Source of the DNA: Chelatococcus sp. HY11
GTDB taxonomy: Bacteria > Pseudomonadota > Alphaproteobacteria > Rhizobiales > Beijerinckiaceae
Assembly: GCF_018398335.1 (NCBI RefSeq)
Contig: NZ_JAHBRX010000001.1
Span: 3,712,001 to 3,776,000, forward strand
DNA length: 64,000 nucleotides
Reading direction: 5' to 3'
This document shows positions 56,136 to 64,000 of this stretch, one piece after another (within the stretch, counting starts at the first letter, position 1; each line of letters begins with the position of its first letter). Position numbers and translations under genes: made by a program. The notes below the pieces were generated by a model that had not been told where the DNA came from, ran no database searches, and worked only from the letters and a program-made list of their open reading frames with translations.

Positions 56136-57182
56136 TACGCCATCCGGAAATTCCGGTGCAGATCGTGCCCATCAAGACGGTCGGAGACACAATCATCGAC
56201 AGGCCGCTTCGAGAGTTGGACGGGAAAGCGCTTTTTATCAAGGAGGTCGAAGATGCGCTTCTGGATGGCCGTGCGGACATCGCCGTTCATTGCATGAAGG
56301 ATTATTATCCCACGGTGCCTGAAAGCTTTAACCTGGAAGTTATCTTGCGCCGCGAGACGGCGTTCGACCTAATCCTAACACGCGATAGGCTTGGCCGCTG
56401 GAGAGAATTACCGTTGGGCTCGGTGATAGGAACGACGAGCCAACGGCGAGTCTTTGAACTCAAGCGCGCGCGCCCGGACTTCATCTTCCGACCATTGAGA
56501 GGCAATATCGACACGCGGCTGGCTCGACTATGTCGTGGTGACTTCGACGCCATCGTGCTGGCTGAGGCCGGGTTTCACCGACTTGGGCTTGAGCATCATT
56601 CCGTTTTTACCCTTTCCCCTGAGGAGATGCTTCCCGCAGTCGGCCAGGGGGCACTGGGTATCGAAACCAGGGCGGGAGATCTAACGACGTTAGCGAAGAT
56701 CCGCTTCCTGGACGACGGCCTGACCCACGCGCTCGTCTCCGCTGAGCGGGCATTCGTTCGCATGGTCGGCGGAGATTGCGGGTCCGCGGTTGGCGCCTTT
56801 GCCCGCTTCAGCGGGACAAATATCATCCTCACTGGGTTTGTCGGTGATGTCGCTTCAATGAAGGAAATCCGGAAAACAGCCCAGGGTACCATGGACGCGC
56901 CTGAAGAGCTCGGGATCGCTCTGGGGGCAAAATTTGCCTCCCAAGGCGCTGCGAAGATCATTTCCTCTTAAGTTACTTAAAATTAAAAATTCGTATATTT
57001 TATTTGGTCGCTATTTGTTTCGGGAAGAGGCGCAAATTCCGCCATATTCATTAGCCATTCAAAAATTTCAACCTTAATAAAGTGTGATACTTTCGGAGGA
57101 TATCCATCTTTTCAGCTTATAAAATCATCAACCACTTCGTTCCTCGGTTCAAGACAGGAGGAGCACCGCTAAATAGGTGTCC

Positions 57183-57650
57183 TCACCCCACCTGCAAGCC
57201 AGCCCGTTTCCTCGCAACCACCCTAGCCCGGCTGACATAAGCTTTCCCAGCCCCCGAGGCGGTCATCAGGTCATACTTACGCAACTCCCCCAACACCCGC
57301 AGCAGAACCACACGATGCTGACGCGACTGCCGATCCTGGAAAGTTTCGCGAATAACTCGGGAGCCTATAATCACAACATGAGGTGTAAGACTCATCCATG
57401 CTCTTAATGACGCCAGGTGGGGCACTCGCGTTAGTGTGTTTGGCGCAAAATGCACTGTATGGGAAGTCTGCGTGGCTTGCGAGGCCGGACGATTGCAGCA
57501 TTTTCTTCACCACATCGCGGGCCATATAGGCTTTGGCTTCGACAACGGCATATACGCTGTCTTTGTCAAAGGCCGCCACATTGCCGTGAAGACACGCATA
57601 TTTGTCGACTTCCTCATTGAAGTATTTAAACGAAACAGTGACGTGCAAGC
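57183..57650 (-). pseudogene. possible frameshifted gene remnant of unknown family
   Basis: Two overlapping leftward frames show coding-like character that joins near 57440. The first reads FNEEVDKYACLHGNVAAFDK and ARDVVKKMLQSSGLASHADF; the second reads RQSRQHRVVLLRVLGELRKY and SRARVVARKRAGL. A single frameshift would fuse them into a protein of about 150 aa. I do not recognise the family. The remainder of 56972-57832 holds no supportable gene and is AT-rich before 57180. Confidence 0.25.
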
Positions 57651-57832
57651 ATAAGGACCCGCGCTGACTATAGTTACTTGATTTCGCATGGCACAAGCGA
57701 CCTATCCTTAATGAGGATCTCGACAAAATATGTCGAAGAACAACCGTCCCCTCTTGGACGGTAGGATGTGGGGTTTCCGAATACAGATCGCAAGCCGGTC
57801 GCGCTCCGGCATGCGAAATGCCCACTTTCCAT

Positions 57833-59227
57833 TCAGCCCGACAAGGGACGATCGACAATGGCCCCGGTGTCAGTGAGCCGGCGGCGCAACTCGGCGACGT
57901 CGATTTCGCGCAGGGGCACGTTGCCAAGCGATGACATCGCGGCCGCGGTGCCCGCGGCTTGGCCCATCGCCATGCAGGTACCCATAACCCGGAAGGCAGA
58001 CTGGGCGGCGCGGCTGCCCGACACGCAACGGCCGGCCAGGATCAGCCCGTCCAGCGACTGCGGGACCAGTGCGCCATAGGGGATGCCGAAGCTCGCCTCA
58101 TCGGCGATCTGCCCGCCTCCGGCCGCCTGGGTAAAGTCGGAGCTGTCAGGGTCGTGGATGTCCATGAAGTAGCCGCACTGAGCAACCGAATCCTCGAATT
58201 GACGGGCGGTGAGCGCGTCCTCGTCGGTGAGATAGTATTCGCCACGGATGCGGCGTGTCTCGCGGACGCCCAGATGCGTTGCGATCTGGACAAGCCGCAC
58301 CTCCTCGAAGCCCGGCACGTGCTGGCGCAGAATCTCGACCAGCCGCCATACCAGCAGACGGCCAACCGTTTCCCCTCGCGCCAGCTGCTCGCCGTTTGTG
58401 CCGTCGAGATGGCTGATATGGATGAAGTTGCCGGTCTGGAACATGCCGTCATTCTGGTCGTGGAACCGGAAACGCGTGATCGGGGGCACTTCGCTGGGCG
58501 TAATCGCCTTGAGCACGTCCGCCCAAGGGGTCATGTCAAGGATGTAGCTCCTGAACTTGCCGGTCAGTTCGACGGGCTCCATCACGTTCCACGGGGTTCG
58601 CTTCATCGCCCCTGATGCCATGGCCCTTTCGACGTCGATATTGCCGACGGCGAACAACATGGTCATGGGCTGGAACACACCATCGCCGCGGCTGCCGAGT
58701 TCGAATGCGGCGCCGGCTCGCGCCGCGAGGTCGCCGTCGCCGGTGCAATCGACGATGACGTCGGCGGACAGTTCGCTACGGCCTGACTTGTTCTCGATGA
58801 CCACCGCATCGATGCGGCCGTTGCTTGTGAGCGTGCCGGTGACGAGGGTGCGGCAGAGGATGTCGACCCCGGCCTCGAGCAGCATCTCGGTGGCGACCTG
58901 CTTGAATAGTTCGGGACTGTAGCGGATACCCGTGGAATGGAAGAACTCGAGCGCGAAATCGCCGTCGTGCTTGCCATCGTTACGGTAAACGACGCAGTTA
59001 CCTTTCGCCATCATGCGACGCACCATCTCCCATGGCACGCCGCCGACCACCCGCCGGAAGGCATTATCGTGGAAGGCGAGCAGGCTCAGGCCGGTGCCGG
59101 CCATGCCGCCGACGAAGCCTTGTTGCTCGATAAGTGTGATCTTGGCGCCATGGCGGGCGGCGGCGATTGCGGCGACGATGCCGGCTGGACCGCCTCCGGC
59201 CACTACAACATGAGCATTCCTTGTCAT
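57833..59227 (-). CDS. FAD-dependent oxidoreductase (FAD_oxidored type)
   Basis: The product is 464 aa from ATG 59227 with AAGGAA upstream. The dinucleotide fold VVVAGGGPAGIVAAIAAARHGA opens the protein (in part: AGGGPAGIVAA). Later segments include VIVDCTGDGDLAARAGA, TRRIRGEYYLTDEDAL and LILAGRCVSGSRAAQSAFRV near the C-terminus. This pattern is the large FAD-dependent family often beside tripartite tricarboxylate transporters. The substrate is probably the organic acid brought in by the TctABC system upstream. Confidence 0.87.
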   Translation of the reverse strand: MTRNAHVVVAGGGPAGIVAAIAAARHGAKITLIEQQGFVGGMAGTGLSLLAFHDNAFRRVVGGVPWEMVRRMMAKGNCVVYRNDGKHDGDFALEFFHSTGIRYSPELFKQVATEMLLEAGVDILCRTLVTGTLTSNGRIDAVVIENKSGRSELSADVIVDCTGDGDLAARAGAAFELGSRGDGVFQPMTMLFAVGNIDVERAMASGAMKRTPWNVMEPVELTGKFRSYILDMTPWADVLKAITPSEVPPITRFRFHDQNDGMFQTGNFIHISHLDGTNGEQLARGETVGRLLVWRLVEILRQHVPGFEEVRLVQIATHLGVRETRRIRGEYYLTDEDALTARQFEDSVAQCGYFMDIHDPDSSDFTQAAGGGQIADEASFGIPYGALVPQSLDGLILAGRCVSGSRAAQSAFRVMGTCMAMGQAAGTAAAMSSLGNVPLREIDVAELRRRLTDTGAIVDRPLSG

Positions 59228-59331
59228 TTGGGTTCCTTGTCGTCCAGTGCGCGGGGGATTGCCGCCGCGTATGCGTGGCATTGAGCAAATCGGGCATTGT
59301 CCCGGGTCTTGTGCCTAGGAACCGGAGCGCC

Positions 59332-60837
59332 TTAGTCGGATGCCTCGATGACCACCCGGCCGGAGCGCCTCAGCCACAGCAGGCCGATGGCGATTGCCAG
59401 CACCACGATGATGACTGAGACAGAGATCGGACGCTGCAGGAAGATCAGAGGCGACCCGTAGCCCATGATCAACGCCTGCTGCAGGCTCTGTTCTAGGATC
59501 TGCCCGAGGACCAGCGACAGCACCAGCGGTGCCGCGTCGTAGCTCCAGGCCTTGAGCGCGAGCCCCACGGCGCCGAACGCGATGAGCATCAGACAGTCAC
59601 CCATCTGGCCACGCAGCGAATAGGCGCCGATGAAACACATAACCAGCACGAAGATCGCCAGCCGCCGCTTGTTGAGGCGCAGCAGCTGCACGAACACCGC
59701 GACCAGCGGCACGTTCAGGATGATCAGAAAGACGTTGGCGACGAACATCCCAACGACGATGCCCCAGAACATGTCGGGACGACTGGAGACGAGCATAGGG
59801 CCGGGGGTCAGGCCATGGATGATGAAGGCGCCCAGGATCATCGAGGTGATGACGTTATTGGGGATTCCGAGCGAGAGCAGCGGCACCATGGCCGCCTGGG
59901 AGGCTGCGTTGTTGGCGGCCTCCGGGGCGGCTACGGCGCGCTCGTCGCCGGTGCCCACCCGGCCGGTCTTGTCGAGCGCTTTCTCAAAGCCGTAGGCGAA
60001 GAACGCCGAGAGCGTCGCGCCCGCGCCGGGGAACAGGCCGACGATGAAGCCGATGATCGTGCCTCGCGCTGTCGCCGGAACGATCTTGAGCAGTTCGCGC
60101 GGCTTGGGATAGAGGCCGGAGATTTTGCCCGGCAGGTCGGGGGGCCGTGAATCCTTCTCCGACAGCAGACCGATCGCTTCGGCGACGCCGTAGATTCCCA
60201 TCGCGACGATGGCGACGTTGATGCCGTCGGCGAGGAACATTTGGCCGCCGGTGAAACGGCTCTCGGCGAAGACGAGGTCGGTACCGATCGTGCTCATGGC
60301 AAGCCCGAGCCCGGCCATGATCAGCGACTTGGTGAGGTTGCTCTGGGACACGGCCGCAACGAGCAGCAGTCCGCCCAGCACCAGCACCACATATTCAGGC
60401 GGGCCGAACGAGCCCGAGACGCGTGCCAGCGGCTCCCCTATCAGGCCGACAAGGATCGTCGCGACGATACCAGCGCCGAGCGATGCGAAGGCGCAGATCG
60501 CCAACGCGTAGCCGGGCCGACCTTTCCTCGCTATGAGGTGTCCGTCCTGACATGTCATCAGCGAGGTCACTTCGCCGGGCACGCGCATCAGTACCGAGGT
60601 GATCGAGCCGCCATACATCACGCCGTAGTAGATGCCGCACAGCATCAGGATCGCCGACAGTGGATCCATTGCGAAAGTGATCGGCAGCAGGATGGCGATG
60701 GTGGCGGTAGGCCCGAGCCCGGGCAGCACGCCGACAGCGGTACCCACCAGCGAGCCCATGAAACACGCGGCGAGGCGATCGAAAACGGCGACCGCGGCGA
60801 CACCCTGCCATAGACCATGGGAAAGAAAGGAATCCAT
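59332..60837 (-). CDS. tripartite tricarboxylate transporter permease TctA
   Basis: The product is 501 aa with about 11-12 transmembrane helices. Family segments are GVLPGLGPTATIAILLPITF and GLFPGAGATLSAFFAYGFEK, and the loop EAANNAASQAAMVPLLSLGI. It is the large membrane subunit of the transporter, working with the TctB and TctC proteins encoded just upstream. Only 6 bp separate it from tctB. Confidence 0.93.
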   Translation of the reverse strand: MDSFLSHGLWQGVAAVAVFDRLAACFMGSLVGTAVGVLPGLGPTATIAILLPITFAMDPLSAILMLCGIYYGVMYGGSITSVLMRVPGEVTSLMTCQDGHLIARKGRPGYALAICAFASLGAGIVATILVGLIGEPLARVSGSFGPPEYVVLVLGGLLLVAAVSQSNLTKSLIMAGLGLAMSTIGTDLVFAESRFTGGQMFLADGINVAIVAMGIYGVAEAIGLLSEKDSRPPDLPGKISGLYPKPRELLKIVPATARGTIIGFIVGLFPGAGATLSAFFAYGFEKALDKTGRVGTGDERAVAAPEAANNAASQAAMVPLLSLGIPNNVITSMILGAFIIHGLTPGPMLVSSRPDMFWGIVVGMFVANVFLIILNVPLVAVFVQLLRLNKRRLAIFVLVMCFIGAYSLRGQMGDCLMLIAFGAVGLALKAWSYDAAPLVLSLVLGQILEQSLQQALIMGYGSPLIFLQRPISVSVIIVVLAIAIGLLWLRRSGRVVIEASD

Positions 60838-60843
60838 ATCCGC

Positions 60844-61314
60844 CTACCGGAGGAGGGGAATGAGCGCCGGCATAAGCGGCAAGTTGAATATCACCTTGAA
60901 GACGAGGTGCATGGTCGTCGCCGCGACCAGGGCAAACAGCAGGGAATTGGCCAGTGCCCGCCTGTCCCAGGCGTCAATGACGAGTGTCGCGACGCCAATC
61001 AGGGCGATGAAACTGCCCAACACCACCCCGAACAGGGCGAGTAGCGCAAGAGTGGCCCCACAGGCGAGCCAGGCTGCGAGCGTGCCGAAACTGCTTCCCA
61101 GATCCGGAACGACCTCGTGGGAGGACACGCCGGCAAACCGGCCTCTCGCCTCCACCAGGAGGGCCACCGCCATCAGGGAGCCGAACAACACCGGGGCGGC
61201 GCCCGGCCCGGGCGCTCTATCCACAACCACGCCGTATCGCGCGCCGCTGAGGAAGAACAGGCAGATCAGTGTGAGCACAACGAGATCAAGGTGCCGAACG
61301 AGCTTCTGAACCAT
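60844..61314 (-). CDS. tripartite tricarboxylate transporter small membrane subunit TctB
   Basis: The product is 156 aa with four predicted transmembrane helices (LDLVVLTLICLFFLSGARYG at the start, VVAATTMHLVFKVIFNLPL-like segment at the end). Sequence similarity in this family is low; size, topology and position between tctC and tctA identify it. Confidence 0.88.
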   Translation of the reverse strand: MVQKLVRHLDLVVLTLICLFFLSGARYGVVVDRAPGPGAAPVLFGSLMAVALLVEARGRFAGVSSHEVVPDLGSSFGTLAAWLACGATLALLALFGVVLGSFIALIGVATLVIDAWDRRALANSLLFALVAATTMHLVFKVIFNLPLMPALIPLLR

Positions 61315-61406
61315 AACGAGGCTGTCCTAAACTGGCTTATATAGTTGCGACGGACAAACGGACGGCACATGATCGCCTTCGCGCCGGCTCGCCTTGCGCA
61401 CCGCGT

Positions 61407-62369
61407 TCACTTGTTGGAAACGCCGGCTTCCCTCATCGCCACGCCGACCTTGGTGAACACCTCCTTGGCATTGGCCTTGTAGTCGGCAGCGCTGAGCCAG
61501 GCCGGGCGCAGGTTAATACGCTTCAGCGTATCGACCGCCGATGGGTTCGCCATCGCCTTCTCGCAAGCCGTTTCCAGCCGGGCACGGACATCGCCGGCAA
61601 GCCCCCTGGGCGCGACAAGGCCGGCGAAGCCGACAAATTCCATAGTGTTGACGCCCAGTTCTTTCAGAGTCGGAACATTCTGTGCCTCGGGCGCGCGCTC
61701 GTTGGCAAACATCGCGACAGAGGAAAGGCCCGCATTGGCGATGGTCGTCGGCGTATCGGCCGCGACATGAATCTGCCCGGAAGCCAGCGCCTGGATCATC
61801 GGCGCCCCGCCGGTGAAAGGTACGCGCGTCATTTCTGTCCCCGTCGCCCTCTGCAGCGCCAGCATCGCAACATGATAGATGCCGCCGATGGCGGGAGTTC
61901 CGTACAGGATCTTGCCAGGGTTTTCCTTGGCGTAGGCGATCATGCCGGCAACATCCTTGAAAGGCGCCGATGGCGCGATGGCAAGCGAAACTGGAACGGC
62001 AAAAATGCGACAGATGAAGTCGAACGTCTCTGTATTGTAGGCCGTAGTCTTGAAGTTCGGCTCGTAGATGAGGTTGTTAGACGCCAGCAACAAAAGCGTA
62101 TAGCCGTCGGCCTTATCTTTCATGACTTCGGTAATACCCAGAGCACCGCCGGCACCCGCCTTGTTCAGCACCACAACGGGCTGGCCAAGATCTTCCGAGA
62201 AAGCCGACTGGACCGCTCTGGCCGCGAGGTCGTTCGCACCACCAGCGTCGAACGGCACCACGATCTCAACCGGTCCTGTGGGAAAGGATTGCGCCTGGGC
62301 GGGCAGACCCGCAGCCAGCCCCACTGCTGCTGTGAGCGGAATAAAAGCCCTCATCCACATGCTCGACAT
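61407..62369 (-). CDS. tripartite tricarboxylate transporter substrate-binding protein (Bug family)
   Basis: The product is 320 aa. A signal peptide (AFIPLTAAVGLAAGLPAQAQ) is followed by the Bug signature FPTGPVEIVVPFDAGGANDL and GQPVVVLNKAGAGGALG, then TYALLL-like and GKILYGTPAIGG segments. It binds a carboxylate in the periplasm for TctAB. The start is ATG 62369 with GGGAGG upstream. A GAAC-N3-GTTC palindrome lies 22 bp before it. Confidence 0.92.
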   Translation of the reverse strand: MSSMWMRAFIPLTAAVGLAAGLPAQAQSFPTGPVEIVVPFDAGGANDLAARAVQSAFSEDLGQPVVVLNKAGAGGALGITEVMKDKADGYTLLLLASNNLIYEPNFKTTAYNTETFDFICRIFAVPVSLAIAPSAPFKDVAGMIAYAKENPGKILYGTPAIGGIYHVAMLALQRATGTEMTRVPFTGGAPMIQALASGQIHVAADTPTTIANAGLSSVAMFANERAPEAQNVPTLKELGVNTMEFVGFAGLVAPRGLAGDVRARLETACEKAMANPSAVDTLKRINLRPAWLSAADYKANAKEVFTKVGVAMREAGVSNK

Positions 62370-62390
62370 GCCTTCAACCTCCCTTTTTAT

Positions 62391-62401
62391 GAACTTTGTT
62401 C
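62391..62401. promoter_or_regulatory. putative IclR operator, tctC side (GAACTTTGTTC)
   Basis: An 11-bp palindrome, GAAC-TTT-GTTC, just upstream of the tctC ribosome site. With its flank (to 62407) 15 of 17 bases match the inverted copy at 62586-62602 before the IclR gene. Confidence 0.6.
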
Positions 62402-62591
62402 AGGAATAGAATCGTTCGGCTGGCGCTGTCAAGATGCCGGACCGGGACCCGAATCTGAACCTTGACGAAGACAGGTAAGCCAGAGTCATGCATTTTTATC
62501 ATTTTTACCAATATATTAATGAAATTTCGCGCGTCGGTGGACAACATTGACGGCGCAGGAGCAGACCTGTTAGGCATGCGTTGAAATTCGT

Positions 62592-62602
62592 GAACAAGGT
62601 TC
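62592..62602. promoter_or_regulatory. putative IclR operator, regulator side (GAACAAGGTTC)
   Basis: The palindrome GAAC-AAG-GTTC ends 3 bp before the IclR ATG and includes its ribosome site (AAGG). Binding there would block transcription or translation of the regulator itself, implying autoregulation. Confidence 0.6.
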
Positions 62603-62605
62603 GAT

Positions 62606-63403
62606 ATGAGAGTTGGCACCACCCTGATTTCGCAGGCCGTCGCGGTGATCGAGCTGCTGGCTGAGGAGGCACGGCCGATGCGCTTCGCGGACATCACCGG
62701 CCGGCTCGAATTGCCAAAGAGCAGCGCTCACGCCCTGCTAAGCGCCCTATGCGAGGCCGCCTGGGTGGACCAGGACGCCGATACGGGCTTCTATCGGCTG
62801 TCGTTGCGCTTCCCAGTGCTGGGACAGCGCTTCATCACCGGGATGGGCTTACGCGAGGTCTTCCAGCCGGTGCTCGACAGGCTGGCGCGCGAGAGTGGTG
62901 AGCTTGCACGCCTCGCGATCGTGGAGGGCCACCAGCTAATGTGGACCGCCGACGCGCAAGGGGCGCATAGCGGGCTCATCTACCAGCCGATCGTGAATTC
63001 AGTAGTGGCCCCGCATGTCACCGCGCACGGTCGGGCGTGGCTCGCAACCCTGCCGCAGGAAGAGGCGGTCAAGATCGTGCTCGCCATCGGTTTCGGACGC
63101 CCCGATGACTACGGCCCTCGCGCAATCCGCTCGATGGACGCGCTGCTGCGCGAACTTGAGCGAACACGCGAGCGCGGATACGGCGTCGTCTTCGAAGAGG
63201 CCCTGCCCGGCATTGCGGCCGTCGCCGTCGCAATCCGCCCTCATGGCGGGGTTGCGGTCGGCACGGTGGGGGTCGCAGGGCCGATCATACGGATAGATAA
63301 AGCTAGGCTTCCTGAACTAGTCCGCGTCGTCAGGGCGGCGTCCGAGGACCTGGCGACGCTATGGCCGCTGCGCAGCTTGAGGCCGAAGCCGGCTGGCGTT
63401 TGA
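62606..63403 (+). CDS. IclR family transcriptional regulator
   Basis: The product is 265 aa. The N-terminal winged helix (RFADITGRLELPKSSAHALL) and the C-terminal effector domain (GELARLAIVEGHQLMWTADA, THIS-type VTAHGRAWLATLP, and GVAAVAVAIRPHG-like end) fit IclR regulators. It diverges from the tctCBA-oxidoreductase operon, which it very likely controls, with an organic acid as effector. Confidence 0.92.
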   Translation: MRVGTTLISQAVAVIELLAEEARPMRFADITGRLELPKSSAHALLSALCEAAWVDQDADTGFYRLSLRFPVLGQRFITGMGLREVFQPVLDRLARESGELARLAIVEGHQLMWTADAQGAHSGLIYQPIVNSVVAPHVTAHGRAWLATLPQEEAVKIVLAIGFGRPDDYGPRAIRSMDALLRELERTRERGYGVVFEEALPGIAAVAVAIRPHGGVAVGTVGVAGPIIRIDKARLPELVRVVRAASEDLATLWPLRSLRPKPAGV

Positions 63404-63517
63404 ATGGACGGTAGGTCAGGTTAACGTCACGCAGCGGAAAGAGGCGAACTTGGCCTTGTTCCCCACGCTGCCGTGGCGCTCTAGCTGATAAAAGGCAGGT
63501 TCGAGTGCGTCGAGCGG

Positions 63518-63760
63518 CTATGGCCGTGGTCTGAGCACCTTCCCAGTACCTTCGCCGTGACTTTGCACCATAATGATGGCGCCGTCTTCCATGATGTATT
63601 CCATGGCGGGTGCGTCTGTGCAGGCGTCGAAGAGCTTCACGAACACATTAGCCTTGCGCCAATCGCTGAAGCGTCGAAAGGCCGTGCTCCAGTTGCCGAA
63701 CTCGCGGGCAAAGCACGCCATGGACTGCTGTGCGCGCGATTCAGAGCACAGCTTCGCCAC
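63518..63760 (-). pseudogene. IS5-family transposase fragment
   Basis: About 80 codons match the middle of IS5-type transposases (FAREFGNWSTAFRRFSDWRK, FVKLFDACTDAPAMEYIMED). The usual N-terminal domain is missing or in another frame, and the frame stops soon after the first DDE aspartate, so it is a decayed remnant. It lies downstream of the IclR gene and supports the accessory nature of this end. Confidence 0.75.
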
Positions 63761-63874
63761 CCTGCGGCTCCCCCTCCCAAGCGTTTGCCAATCTGGTTAA
63801 CGTTCGCTAGAAGCTTGAGCATTCGACATAGAAGCCTCTCTCACGGGAGGTTAGGCGCTTCATCGTGCCTATCT

Positions 63875-64000
63875 ATGCCTTTGGGGGAGGGGTATGGGGA
63901 CTATCCGGATGTACGTGCTGACCGTGCCACCCTTGAGATCGAGCTTGAGAAGGGCTTGAAACTGGCGGCCTACGAAGCCACGGCGATCTGGCAAATGCTT
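63875..64000 (+). CDS. partial open frame at window edge, unknown
   Basis: An open frame of 42 codons runs from ATG 63875 to the window end, with a charged, helix-like stretch (RATLEIELEKGLKLAAYEAT). There is no clear ribosome site and I recognise no family. Whether it is a gene depends on the sequence beyond the window. Confidence 0.2.
   Translation, partial: MPLGEGYGDYPDVRADRATLEIELEKGLKLAAYEATAIWQML

Larger units (their letters stand above)
53560..56971 (+). pseudogene. hydroxymethylbilane synthase-like gene (hemC paralogue) interrupted by IS66
   Basis: The first 76 bases (GTG 53560 to 53635, GGAAGG upstream) encode the HemC N-terminus (LRIATRPSKLALWQARYVKS). The rest (56136-56971) resumes in frame after the IS and one copy of the target duplication. 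Joined, they give 303 aa without a stop. Kept features are HCMKD with the catalytic Asp, GTTSQRRVFEL, LRGNIDTRLARL, LPAVGQGALGIE, and a Cys (VGGDCGSAVGAFA) at the spacing of the dipyrromethane-cofactor Cys. The flanks of that Cys differ from housekeeping HemC (no Pro). The gene is now broken; a truncated C-terminal product is conceivable. Confidence 0.9.

Overview
The window is about 64 kb of a GC-rich alphaproteobacterial genome. Gene content and order point to the Hyphomicrobiales (Rhizobiales): a ligase-associated DNA-repair cluster, the RNase D-lptC-lptA-lptB-rpoN...ptsN block, a PodJ-like polarity protein with a CtrA-type box upstream, and a histidine kinase fused to a sodium/solute-symporter domain. 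Genus cannot be fixed from the sequence alone; a Beijerinckiaceae/Chelatococcaceae-like host is a guess.

Positions 1 to about 33,320 are core chromosome. In order they hold: three DNA-repair genes (exonuclease start, DEXH helicase, PdeM nuclease); a TauE exporter with its partner; the large PodJ/Sel1 protein; a fatty-acid beta-oxidation operon (acyl-CoA dehydrogenase, thiolase, FadJ-type multifunctional enzyme); the symporter-type hybrid kinase; mscL; a lytic transglycosylase; purU; RNase D; the LPS-export genes lptCAB; rpoN; ptsN; a flavin reductase; marC; a spermidine-synthase-like protein; a DUF2161 protein; an M48 protease and a nuclease-fold protein. This part ends at a tRNA-Arg(CCU).

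Right after the tRNA the sequence becomes accessory. A decayed tyrosine integrase and an AlpA-like protein mark the edge of an island whose other end is not visible. From 35.7 to 57 kb lies a large catabolic locus. A leftward seven-gene operon encodes an AtzG-like small protein, an amidase, a luciferase-like monooxygenase (LLM), an aconitase, a hydantoinase-type amidohydrolase, an isochorismatase-type hydrolase and RidA. A rightward pair encodes a Tat-exported solute-binding protein and a second LLM. A leftward pair encodes an FMN reductase and RibB. A GntR/FCD regulator follows, and then a rightward operon with an isocitrate-lyase-like enzyme, an SDR, an ATP-binding protein with two permeases, and a HemC paralogue interrupted by an intact IS66 element. 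The same 10-bp dyad GTGTTGACAC lies in three promoter regions of this locus, so I propose a single regulon. The set of enzymes fits oxidative opening of an N-heterocycle followed by imide and amide hydrolysis, hydration and lyase cleavage. A substituted maleimide or pyrrole is my best guess at substrate class; this is inference.

From 57.8 to 63.4 kb there is a second accessory catabolic unit: a TctABC-type tripartite tricarboxylate transporter and a FAD-dependent oxidoreductase, divergent from an IclR regulator. Both promoters carry a GAAC-N3-GTTC palindrome. The window ends with an IS5-type transposase fragment and a partial open frame.
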